The notes under the pieces: generated by a model
What the model saw: the letters and a program-made list of their open reading frames with translations, nothing else
Told to the model about the DNA's origin: nothing
Database searches by the model: none
Shown here: piece by piece, positions 52,220 to 64,000 of the stretch
Layout: each line of letters opens with the position of its first letter
Numbering within the stretch: the first letter of the stretch is position 1
Source of the DNA: Nymphaea colorata
Lineage: Eukaryota > Streptophyta > Magnoliopsida > Nymphaeales > Nymphaeaceae
Assembly (NCBI RefSeq): GCF_008831285.2
Contig: NC_045140.1
Coordinates: 22,958,131 to 23,022,130, forward strand
DNA: 64,000 bases
Direction: 5' to 3'
Translations under genes and position numbers: made by a program

Positions 52220-54161
52220 GATTCACTTAGTGTGGTCATGACTCATGATGATGAGAATGTCGTGCCCCAGAGTAAGTAGAAATCGCTGAACCGGCTGTGC
52301 ATTCAGCGAGTGTTTTGTGATGTTCAAGCTTTTCTTCACGGCTTGCAACACAATCCAGAAGAAGAAAACCCACCCTACAAAGAGTTCGGAAGAAGAGAGT
52401 GAAAATAACATCAGCAAAAAGGAAGATAGTGAAAATAACATCAGGAAAAAGGACCTATAAAGAAAGCAGATGATACAAAAAAATCAAAGTGCGTTCCTTT
52501 CAAATAAAGTTCCTGTCTGCGGCAAGTGTAAGAACAGCAACTTCAAATTAAAGGAAAAAGCAGAACACCCCCAAATGGTGCGATATTGCCAGTGCAGTAT
52601 AGCTCTCACAGATGCAGCACCTCCAACATCTAGCCCTCCCTGCAAAATCAGATGATTAACAAATCTGCTCATAAATGTAGGAGAAATAATACAGAAAAAT
52701 TTAGTGATACGTGGAACGCAGGCAGGAGAGGAATAACTATAATCACTCTCGAACATTTCCATTGTTTGCACGCGAAATCCGTTGATATAATGCCTCCAAA
52801 ACACAGTTTCAAATGATATCATCTACTGAAAGGCCCAATATGTAAAACTGGTTCTGAAAAAAAATATATAGATAGATTGATGATAAAAAATGATCGTACA
52901 TAAAAGTACACAGACATCCACAAGTGAAAAGTTGCATATACTTCAACAATTTCATCTTTTTCAGCCGATTGAAGAGTTACCTCTATGTACATGAAGTGTT
53001 CAGCTTTCTCTATAAGTGAACAATAAGCATTGTGAAAAGGTAACTATCAATCTCAACAAGCTTATTCTGATTGTAGCAATCCACAACCCAATCCTGATAA
53101 AAGAAATCAAACAAAACAATTGCATTAGCATGCTAAAAGAAGCATTGCTTTCATGAAAATATCGACAGAATTTCTTCAATTATTGACCAGGTATATTATG
53201 CAATTTTTGGCTGTATTGCATTGCCAAGGAACGCAACTATGAAAAGTAAAAGCCAGCATCAAAGGATTTGAAGTGCACTATTGTAAGTTGAGCTCCAGGA
53301 ACAGACAGCTAAGTGATGTTTGCATGCCCATGGAAAACAAAACTACACAAGCTGCCAGATTGTCAGTTGATGAACCACATAGTTATTAGGTGACGTTATA
53401 TACCAAACACTGAGCCATATCATCACAATCATCAGTAAACTACAGGTACTCGACCCTCAACTGCCCAATGCACGATTGGGATGCAAAGGCAATACTTAAC
53501 ACGGCTACACTAGCTCCTATTGAACAGGTAGACCAGAAGAACAGAGTAAATTCCCAATCTTGTATATGCCCAAGCCATTATTGGTCAGATTTCAACAAGA
53601 TAAAAGCAAGATTCTAGCTCTAAAAATTGAAATGACTCATCAGTAGTCCATATCTATAACCTAACAGAAAGGTATAGCTATAAAAATGAAATGACTCAAC
53701 ACTAGTTTTTTATTCGAAAGGGATTAATCATGTAAGACAATTAGAAGAAAACTATAAGATGGAAACCTTTGAGACAATTGTTCCACAATCATTTGCCACT
53801 TGTCTGAACTTTGGAGTATTTGGAAATGCACAAACAAGAAGTGTACACGTAGAATCCCAATCAGCCAATCAGGTCGGTATTCAGCACCCATTTCTGGATT
53901 AACAAATGCTAATACAAGCATCGACAGGCCCTTACGAGTTACGAGCCCAATGAACAACCACAAAACTCACATAATGAAAAACCAAACAAACAGTATGGGG
54001 AAAAAAACTTTTTTCTATAATACCAACCATCAATTGATCGTAATGTCGCAAAAAAAAAAAAAAAATCGCACGGTTGCTAATTCAACCCGATTCAAGTCCA
54101 ATAATTACAAGCAATGAAGTAATCAAACTAAACGAAGGAGAGAGAGTCGACTGACAGGCGA

Positions 54162-54205
<44 letters not shown>

Positions 54206-54330
54206 CCTTCGCGTAGGCGATGATGGTGGGGGAGAGCGACGGCTGGAGGGTGAGCGGCGCCGGTGGTGGAGAGCACGGCGAGCGGTCGAAGAGGAATGCA
54301 GCTAGAGTCGAAGAAGAGAGCAAGCCCTAA
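52220..54330 (-). other. Possible multi-exon minus-strand gene, unidentified
   Basis: Reading leftward, a GC-rich segment with Pro/Ser-rich coding potential (54323-54205, ending CGCGAAG|GTAAAT) looks like a first exon with a good donor next to a (CT)n run. Later candidates are 53945-53768 (AFVNPEMGAEYRPDWLIGILRV, donor AAAG|GTTTCC) and a segment after an acceptor TTTTGCAG at about 52640. None has a recognised domain, and no ATG is visible in the first segment, so it could be a 5' UTR exon or a non-coding RNA. RNA evidence is needed. Confidence 0.3.
54160..54202. repeat. (GA)n microsatellite
   Basis: About 20 GA units beside the donor of the candidate minus-strand exon, a position similar to the GA run in the LYR gene. 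Confidence 0.9.
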
Positions 54331-54344
54331 CGGGCAAAAAAAAT

Positions 54345-54835
54345 GTCTTCCGTGACTTACTTATGCACCAGAATGGACAAGAACATCGAGCCAACGCCTT
54401 CACCAAGCCGACGCTACGAAGTACAAAAGGGAGAACGGCTTCCCAGCTGGATAGACTAGAGGGCCCTCGATGCATTTGTGCTAATAAAGGACCAAAGGCA
54501 ATGTGGTAAATCTCTCTCTTTTCCTTTATTCTTGTTCTTTCATATTTTGTGATGAACGAGCTATAATAATGGATGGTACAATGGTTGAAATAGAATTTGA
54601 AGTTCTTTGCTCTTGGTGTTTAGCACTTTTAGGGCATTCTCAGCAATTGCAGCAGTCGAAAGCATAAACAAGATCGTGACAATTAAACTTATCTCATTTT
54701 AAGAGCAAGAACAGGTAGATTGCAATACCACCTACAACCAGAACTGTAATGGCGGCTGCAAGGATTATGCCCTCCCATTCATTATCGACAATGGAGGTAT
54801 AAACACTGAACAAGATTACCCCTACACGGCTGTTC
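54345..54835 (+). pseudogene. Protease pseudogene, exon 1 end to exon 2 (left arm of inverted repeat)
   Basis: It encodes the end of exon 1 (TYLCTRMDKN to YEVQKGERLPSWID, then a stop), retains KDQRQCG at the intron 1 junction (GGTAAAT here, a GT donor), and continues into exon 2 ([15 protein letters not shown], then a stop) down to [13 protein letters not shown]. It ends at 54835, exactly where an oppositely oriented copy begins. Multiple stops make it non-functional. Confidence 0.85.
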
Positions 54836-55663
<828 letters not shown>

Positions 55664-56060
55664 GGCTAAAATGATCTCAACACCCTACAAGGAAAATCCA
55701 AAAAAATATCTGGGAACATATAAGATCATAAAATAAAATATAGCCCTACAAAAAGAAGAAGAACTACTATAGGATATAAGCTCTGACTGCAATTAGGAGA
55801 CAATATATGTGGATGTGATAGAGATTCAGATTTAATCAAGTCCTATTGTAAATAGATCCAAATTTGAACTTGTATTCAGACTTTTGTTACAAAACTAAAG
55901 TTGGATCTTAATTGATCTAACTAGTGCAAAGTCTTACATTTATATGCAATGTTTGGTGAGAAGTAAAAGTATTTCATCTTACTAGCCATCTTACTACCCA
56001 ACATGAGAGTTGATGCCCCACCCTTCCTCTATTTGTTGGGGTGTCAGATCTGCATTCGGT
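55664..56060 (-). promoter_or_regulatory. Preserved protease upstream module
   Basis: Closely matches 29-430 upstream of the edge gene. If active, it would transcribe leftward through both arms of the inverted repeat. No individual promoter element is claimed. Confidence 0.5.
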
Positions 56061-56616
56061 GTCTTGGGGTGACGTCCCATTATACCCTAACTTATATATT
56101 GATGTTTTCTCTATTATAGTGCAAAAATTTGCACTTCTAAAACTCAACACCTCTAAAATTCAAAACGGATATTATCCACCTACCAACCTTTACCCTACTA
56201 ATTGCACCAACCCCAACCCCATGGGATAAGCATTAATGAACATGTGCAATTTTCATTGGATTTCACTTCGAACACATGCTTCAAGGAATTTAGTTATGAA
56301 AGTGCAAACTATTTTCAGATTTGATTAGATTTTGGATCTAAGTTTGTTTATCAGATCTAACCAAATAGATAGGCAATCAAATCAAAATATCAAATATCGC
56401 CAACTCCACACTTTATTAATTATGGATATTCAATCAATATTCAATTCAAGCATACACGTTCATGTGACACAGCCCTTTACTGCATCGCCCATGCATGAAT
56501 TATGGGGAGAGAGAATGGAAAGTTATATTTACTGGACCCATTACATTTAGTTTCTTCTCCAGTAATAGCAGCAGTAATATGTATAGCCTATAGGTGAGTC
56601 TCATCACGTATCGTAG

Positions 56617-56672
56617 GCATGGGCGGAGCCAAGATTTTTTTAGGGGCAGGCTAAACAGTCCAACGAACTGTA

Positions 56673-56711
<39 letters not shown>

Positions 56712-59087
56712 CTCACACACATTAAATAGTATTTGCAAACCACAATGTAGTAAAAGTGAACATATGTCGTATATAATGGCCCACGTCAACAACGTGAAAC
56801 ACGACCTGTTCTACGGCACATTTCAATAATTGCTTGTGTCATTAGCACAAAGCGCGATCTGTCCTGAGCAGATAAGGTGCTCTATTTTTATTACAATGAC
56901 ATATGTGTGAGCATAAGGTGGGCATAGAGTGGATAGGCCCTGCAAATGGGTTCAGAGTATAGCTGGACATACAGCTTTTGTAGAACAGCGAAAAGTTGTT
57001 TACTCCCCTCGCTGCCTTGCTTTTCAAATTACAACCAGTGGATAGACCCTACAAATATGGGTTCAGAGTATATTACATAATTACTCACACTATACATGCT
57101 TGGCTGCATATTTCTATCGGGCTTGTCAAGAAGTTTATCTAATAGAGATAAAGACTTAGTAGTAATCTACATGGTGCTCATAAAAGGAAGATGCCAAATC
57201 ATCTAACAGCAATAAGAAGAAAAGGAAAGGGAAAAGACAAATGGGTGCAACTAAAGAATCAAATGGAGGCTAGTTGTGCAAGACCAAACCAAACAAAGTT
57301 TTCAAAATCACTTTTCTTAAGACGATAATAGATATGATTCTTATCCCAGTTGAAAGCATTAATGCTCGTCATCACTTTTCTAAAAGTTAGCTCCTCCTAA
57401 ATGTCCTAGCGCAGCAGGCCCATCTTGCCTCAGATCTACAGCTTACAAGCTTCTCCAGCAACTGCGCATCTTGCCCATCTTGTTGTTGTAGTATGACTAC
57501 TTAACAAGAGAGAGGATGAGAGATAACATTTGCAATTGTTTTTCTATATTCTATACATTTTTAATTACCTTTTTATTATTCTATCCTTCTTTAATTTTTT
57601 CTATTTTCATTATTTTTCTCCTAAATTTTCCTGAAACCCAGATCATCACGACATTTTTCCTTGCATGCGGAGTTCAATATTTGTAATTATGAACAAAATT
57701 AGCAAAGAGCGACTTGTGAATGCATGTTTGTCAGGGCTAAAATTTTTCAGATTTAGGCTTATTTGAATGGTGGAGTGGAGGGAACATATGTGAGGCATAT
57801 TTTCTTTCTCAATCTTACACAAGTAATTCAGTCAGGTTCGCCATAATTCATCAAAACATGAAGTTTTCTTTCTGTCTCAGAAAGGTTGGAAAAAGATCTT
57901 AGATGTGCCCGAGGTGTTAAGGAAGAAAAACATTGTGTTCTTTGAACACATAATTTTGAAACACATGCTCTGAAAACAGTACTAGATGTTTTTTTGGGTT
58001 CAGAAACATGTACGCAATGAGATTATTGATGTTGTTTCTAAATCCAGCAACCAATCGAATGCTAGATATAATTACATGTATTCTTAGAACATGTGTTTCA
58101 AGAACATGCACGCATCCTACGCCCTCTTATGAATATAAATGATTAAGATATGTTTCAAGATTTCGATGCACTTCCAATGTGAAGTATTTATCTCCCCAGC
58201 TAGTAAACATCATAGGGTTTATGTGCATTCATTTCATAATTTCTTGCTCGTTCAAGGAACATGGCACCTCAAAGTAAAAAATTTTGCCCCTACTGAAAAG
58301 CTAATCTCTATAGAGCGGTTCACGGCCGGAAAAAATGGCAGAAATTCAGAGCAACCATAAGTTAACCATGTATAGTCAGAACACGGCACGGCAAAAATAG
58401 AGTAGAGCAACACAATACAGCAGTGAAAGATCAAGGTTAAAGTACGTGCATAATAGAAACCCAGATCACCATAGCGATACAACGGAGAGAGAAAAAACAA
58501 ACTCAATTAAGGAAATCAGAGGAACAACCCACTGGGTCCGCAAAAAGGTCGACGGACAGAATCATCCCCGAAACAACCGAGCAAAAAAAATACTGATCAA
58601 CAGAGTGAAAAGGATCACATTCACAGGAGAAGAATTTGATTATGGGCTTCTTATTATATTTTCTTCTGCTTCTGGACCCTGGTGATTGGGGACTGCTGTG
58701 TTTGCCTGTGTCCTTTTTCCTCAGGTTCTTCTCTTTCCTCTTCTCTTCCTGTCTTCCAACCTCCTTCCTGCAGCCCTGCTGAGTGCTCTCTCTGTCTCTC
58801 GTGCTCCCTTTCTCACCCTTTCATTCTATTTCTCTATCTCCCCCTCTGTGTCTCTCGTTCTCTCCCTCGCAGTCTCTTCCTGCAGTCTGCAGCGGCACAG
58901 TTTTCCCCCCTTTCGAAATTTCCAAATAGCGCAAACGAAAGGGGAGGCCGATTTTGTGGGTTGGATTTGGGTAGAGTCAAATTAAACCCAAATCCAAATA
59001 TTACATAACCGAACTAAATTTTGTTTAATTTTTTAATATATATATATGTATATATATTTGCTGGGTAGGGTCCCTGGCTTCACCCCT
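56617..59087. mobile_element. 2.47-kb hAT-like non-autonomous element
   Basis: It starts GCATGGGCGGAGCCAAG and ends TCCCTGGCTTCACCCCT, imperfect inverted ends of the same plant hAT type as the small MITEs. TATCGTAG (56609-56616) and GATCGTAG (59088-59095) flank it, 7 of 8 matching. Module C copy 1 (about 45150) shows the uninterrupted site. No transposase is recognisable inside. It contains (AT)n(GA)n at about 56672-56711 and a pyrimidine-rich segment at 58690-58920. Confidence 0.7.
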
Positions 59088-59695
59088 GATCGTAGAGACT
59101 TAGTGAGGGCAGAGTGCATCCGCACAAAACAATCAGAAAGTACTCGATATATGCAGTTTGATTATTAGTGTTGGCATTCAAAATAATGGAAATATTTTGA
59201 ACAAAATATTGAAACTGAAAAGATGAGGACTATTTCGTTCGTGAAGGAAAATCATATGCATTGCCATAATCTGGACATTATTGCATGTTGAATGTGATAT
59301 GATTGAGTAGGCCACTTTTTTTTTTAAATGGTTCGCATTTTCACTTAGTTGCCTGTCATTCAACATCTGTGACACCCACTGCATATTCACAATTAATTAG
59401 CCAACTAGGATGTGGCATCCATTACGTTAAGGAAAATTAGTAATGAAAAAAAATAGCGCAAGAGCTTGGAACCCACATGGATGTTTACAGCAAAAAATTT
59501 AAAAATATATTAAATTAAATTAAATGTTCATATAAAACGCTTAAATAACGAATAAACATTTAAAGCGGAGTAAAAGGATTTTGTTAAATGAGATGGTATC
59601 CTATAGCTGGAACCGCCCGATGTTTATGATGTTCGAGCCAAATGTAATTAATATTTGAGAACTTGTTTGGAGTTTGATTGCCTTGACATGGTTTC

Positions 59696-59729
<34 letters not shown>

Positions 59730-60730
59730 GCTTGATTGACGAAGGTTATGAAGTTGGTATGGATGGAATCTTAAACCGACAAAACTGATTGCAATATTCG
59801 TTCCGATCTAGTTCCTGTTATCATCTCATTGTTTTCGGAATTCAATAATTAATAATATTTTAATAGTTTATTGCCTATAAATATAACAGAAACCCAGATT
59901 TGTTTTCCATTTGTTAATTTGATGATGACTAATTATGTGAATAATCTGCTTGCTTGTATGAATGGGCAAGGCAACCGTTTATCCTAATTTGTGTGTTTAG
60001 GTGACAAAACCAAAAATAATTATCCACTAATAACCTGAAAAAGGGACAAGTTTTATTTGGAATCAAATCGACCAAGCTGCCGATTCAGCAATTTTGCTTG
60101 AACCAGCTGTGAAGCGACAACTTTATATTAAGAAATTTATTTGTTGAAAGTATAAACTTTAAACTGGTAAAAGGCCGTTAAAATAATGAAGTTCTTAAAA
60201 TATTTTGAAAATAATTAATACATATAAATTTAACACTCTTGAATTGGCGTGTGAGGAATTGAATGGGTTTGCCACCTATTTGTTTCCAATCAATTAAAAG
60301 GCCGATCATGTTAAGACTGGTTCCAAGTCTGAGCCACAATTTGAATCGGAAGTAACAACCCATCAACTTGATACCCTTGTAACTATCCAAAACACTTTGA
60401 AAACATACAATATCTTTTACCACTAATTAAAAGAATTGGGGTTTTTCTTTTTGCTTGTTTGGGTATATGTAACATATTGCCAACTTTTCCTCATGGAGCA
60501 AAAGAAATTTGGAACTGACAAACTATTTGCAAGACCCTGCTTTCAGTTCCTTCCGAAAATTCTCGCTGGTGTTGAAGATCTTATACTAAATCTGATCTTA
60601 TATATATATGGGCACACATACATATATATATACATGTGCGCAAAGTTCGGAAAGTATACACGAGAACCCCAAAAGTATATATATATTGTAGGGCATATGG
60701 TCCCAACAAGAAGATGACCACCAGTAACGG

Positions 60731-60788
60731 AGGACGGCCAATAGTTTCCCGGCGACTTGAGGACGGCCAATAGTTTCCCGGCGACTTG
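60731..60788. repeat. 29-bp tandem duplication
   Basis: AGGACGGCCAATAGTTTCCC plus nine bases occurs twice in a row. Module C copy 1 has a single version near 43845-43870 in inverse. Confidence 0.85.
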
Positions 60789-61070
60789 AGGTTTATATTT
60801 GATCTTCCGGCCGCTCTATCTTCTTGGATGTTACCATGTACTTGCAAATATCTAAACAGTTGGAAGTAGGGACGTGAACAGTTTGGAATAGGGTCGGATG
60901 TTCCACAACTTACTGGACTTGATTCCTAACTTGGGTCCAAACTTGAATTTTGGAAAACAAATCTGAATGAATTCCAAAGGACCCTTCCCTACAATCAGGC
61001 CGGATTGTAGTTTCTCTCGAACTCGAAGTTTGGTTAGGGCTGGCCGAAGCTGCACTCAGGCCGGTCTCAG

Positions 61071-64000
61071 GGCTGATTCCACAGCTCGGTAGAACCTGAC
61101 CTGGTTATAATAAAAAATATTTAAAATATCTAAATTTAATATAAAAATATATGTCTTAATAAAAATATCTATATAATATTGTCAGGCTGGCTGAGGCTAT
61201 TTTTCATCGCCTGAGAGCCTGGCTCGACATTGGCCCAGACCAACCACAGCCAAGTGCCCGAAAGCCCAACAGGTACGTGGCTCGATGCCTAGCTACAATT
61301 TTTAAGTTGGTCACCTAAATCTTATATTAGATCCATCCGGTTAAGATTAATCCTTTAGGTGGAAAAGAAGAATTTTATGAAAACATAATTGCCATTTTGC
61401 TTCGCTACTAAAGGAAAGAAACAAGGTAGCTCAAGTTGTTTTCAGAAAAAATGGCTGCCGCGGCGCTGCTTTTCGTATGATGTGAATATACTAACTTTTG
61501 AGTGAACAAATATTTAATCGCTTCCAGTGCATTAAATAGAAGACGACGAATTTCGTATTAAGTGATCATCTCGCCTGTGCACATCTTGTCATTCTGTACT
61601 GCACCGGTCGCCCGCTGAGACTTGCAAAACCATATGACCAAATTCTCGTTTCTATTTTCATCAATGGGATGATAAAGTTTCTGCTTAGAGATTGGCGAAA
61701 CTGGAAAAAAGGCCATTGCTTCGACATCCACACTTTGTACCGGTAACTTGTTTTTCTTCTCACTTACTTTTTTCCTTTTTTTTTTTTTTAGTTTTTTGGA
61801 TTTCAACCGACCATCGACAATGCATGACAATATGATAATTTTCCCAATCTGCATGATCTTCAGTAAATGGGAAGAATCTACAAAATCCTTGACCAATTCT
61901 TTGGTCAGACATTGATTCCACATGCACCAAAAATTGAAAATGAATGCGGGCGTGATCTTAAACCAACTTCTGGGAGCCATTTAAGGCCTTTGCTTTGCAC
62001 CTCTCTCCCTTGCCATAAATGCCACATCCAATTTATGGCGAAGGTGGAAAATTGCATTCTAATTTTATGGGGCAACAATATTGTCCGTATCTTGTGCACA
62101 AAGGCAGAGGGAACCTTATCCGGCTCCGCCAATCAGGTGAAATGGCCAGCTTTAAAATAATTTTATAAATAATTAAAACTGTAAAGAAGGACAAAAGTTC
62201 CAAAATCCGACCCGTCATAATCGGGTCAGTGAGCCCCTGATACGACAGTACCGTCTGAATACACTGCTAGAATTGACCTTTTTCTGCAGGTCGTGTTTGA
62301 TGGGGGTGATGTTACGTCTCTCCTTCAAACATGGAAGTAAGCCTGGGCACTCTGCCGTGTTCCGTTTGCCGGCAGTTTAGAGGGTGTTTGAGTGAAGTGA
62401 ACCCCAAACCTTTTAAAGCTTGGTTTTTGAAGTACTTAAGTGCCATTAAAACTGGCTTGGAAGAAACTCGGTTTTGTAAAAAGGAGTGAAAAGTCTTGGT
62501 TTTCTTTAATTTATTTTTTTGGATATGTCATCCAAACGAAAAAACAAAGTTTCTAAAACTAAGCTTGTTTTCATAAAACCTCATTTTTACAGTGGCGCAG
62601 ACAAAAATTCTGGTTAACAGACACTGATACATTAAAATCTTACTTTTAAGAAGCAGCCATTATGTAAATTACTAATGAGGTATTAATATCAGAATAAGAA
62701 AATTTACGTGACTCCACCGTTGGTTTATTATTGTGTGTGGAACATCGCGAGCAGGTTGAAATGCATGTTGGGGTTTGGAACTCAATAAGGTTAGAGTTTG
62801 ATCGATTTAAATCTGGGTTCGGTAGAATTTGATCTGTTCTATCTATCTAACGAAACAGTTATCAAACGTCCTCTCGAGCAAGGGATTGCTGGTATGTGGG
62901 GAGCTGCTATGTGGCCATCACTAACTCTTAGTGCCTAGATTTTAGGAGTTCGATGTTTTTATTTTGACCATATAAAATATGAATAGTTATCGTCGTCATC
63001 TTTTACAGTCAAGACAGTCAACATTGGCATTCTTTCCACAAAAAGAGACTGTTTATGAAAGGACCTATCACAACCATTTTTCATATATCAAATATATTGA
63101 ACGACCGATAATACATTACATATATAAAAGCCGATTAAGGGAGAGTAATGTTAAGTTTAGGGGCTTTTAATACATCAACTTTGAGTTAACTCAGCGAGTG
63201 GTTTCTTTATTGTGTTTGATTTCTTTGGTTCGGTCACCTCATTGACAGTAACAAGGAAAAATTTTGATCACCATCGTTTACGTGAATATTTATTTCATAA
63301 AGATGAAGTAATGAGGCCATGGATATTATATTAGGTAGCTCTGCTTTTGCTTTCCATGGAGTCATGAAAAAGGAGCTCACCTCCCTATTATGTAGCCTCT
63401 ATAAAGGCGGTTGATGGTGAAGCAGCACAACTCAAGAGGGGCGCTCCTCACTCCAGATGGCTTGATTGACAGCTCAATGGCACCAGGCGTTTGGGGCCCA
63501 ACTAGATTGTCGCCCTGCCGGACACTAGCTACCACTGGCAGCGGCCAGAAAAGGGCAGACTGGCATGGCTTAGCCTTAAATAGATGCCCCTTCAACAGCC
63601 ACATGATTTATACAGGAATATGATCAGACTATCAGATCTTTCTTGTCGTTCTTGGTGATAATGCGAGTGCTGCATAAACCATCATTTGTAGTTTAACAAA
63701 TAGCTCCCAAATTATTGAGTATATTCAAGCCATCCAACCATGCTATGCCCCCACAGAACTGATCAGATTTCTCTCGATTAGGTGAGGTTTATAGGACTTG
63801 AATTTGTAGAACTGAAGCTGGATTAGACAGGGCATGGGACCAATTAAGTTTCAGATTGAGTTACCCAAATTAGCAGCACTGTGTCTAAGGCCAGTTAAGT
63901 TTCAGATCCCCTTGTTTATTGGATGTGACTAGATTTTGATTGGTTTTCGGGTCGATAGTTGGATATTTTCGGCCTATTGACGTCCATACACATTACCAAC
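61071..64000. other. Intergenic region without a recognisable gene
   Basis: About 61080-61300 is AT-rich with GGGC-type ends, similar to the insertion at 49422. A 140-codon minus-strand ORF at 61980-61558 has a Lys-rich centre and no recognised domain. The remaining ORFs are short. No RNA gene was recognised. Confidence 0.4.

Larger units (their letters stand above)
55770..61070 (-). repeat. Module C, copy 2 (inverted relative to 43582-46000)
   Basis: Inverse of module C copy 1, interrupted at 56617-59087 by a hAT-like element. It also carries sequence at about 59740-60430 that copy 1 lacks or has lost. The strings around 60480-60560 and 60880-61060 match 44400-44520 and 43590-43740 in inverse. 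Confidence 0.8.

Noticed and set aside
58682-59008. Overlapping plus-strand ORFs of 99 and 108 codons in the hAT-like element
   Set aside because: Pyrimidine-rich sequence gives long Leu/Ser/Phe frames in two frames at once. No domain or conservation evidence.
61558-61980. 140-codon minus-strand ORF with a Lys-rich centre
   Set aside because: No recognised domain; the Lys run reflects a poly-T tract. Kept only as part of the intergenic description.

Overview
The window is nuclear DNA of a flowering plant. Genes have GT-AG introns, and the families are typical of angiosperms: CYP81-type cytochrome P450s, a P-class PPR protein, a plant BT1/FBT folate-biopterin transporter and an RD21-type cysteine protease with a C-terminal granulin domain. 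Intergenic DNA is AT-rich and full of transposon remnants and microsatellites. The sequence alone does not fix the species.

Layout. 0-0.4 kb: the first codons and upstream region of a minus-strand cysteine-protease gene cut by the window edge. 3.3-6.6 kb: an intact two-exon folate-biopterin transporter (+). 7.56-27.42 kb: a tandem duplication of a unit of about 6.3 kb, each copy carrying one intact two-exon CYP81-like P450 (10.0-12.1 kb and 22.7-24.9 kb, both +). The second unit is swollen by a block of about 6.35 kb containing a decayed L1-type LINE, ending about 125 bp upstream of the second P450, and by a block of about 0.8 kb downstream of it. 28.8-31.5 kb: a divergent pair, an 80-residue LYR-motif protein (-) and a 688-residue PPR protein (+), sharing a spacer of about 210 bp. 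34.6-61 kb: a rearranged cluster built from one RD21-type protease family. It has one intact five-exon gene (38.2-40.0 kb, -), at least seven broken or fragmentary copies on both strands, and repeated flanking modules in direct and inverted orientation. 61-64 kb: no recognisable gene.

How the parts relate. The P450 pair looks like a young tandem duplication in which exon 1, including the substrate-recognition loop SRS1, has diverged much more than exon 2. Two small hAT-like MITEs present in both units predate the duplication, while the LINE block is in only one. In the protease cluster, two pseudogene fragments lie tail to tail at 54.3-55.7 kb as a near-perfectly abutting inverted repeat next to an intact-looking upstream region. 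That layout could produce a hairpin RNA and is the most interesting candidate for an unnoticed regulatory locus here. All repeat comparisons were made by eye, so identities and exact edges are approximate.
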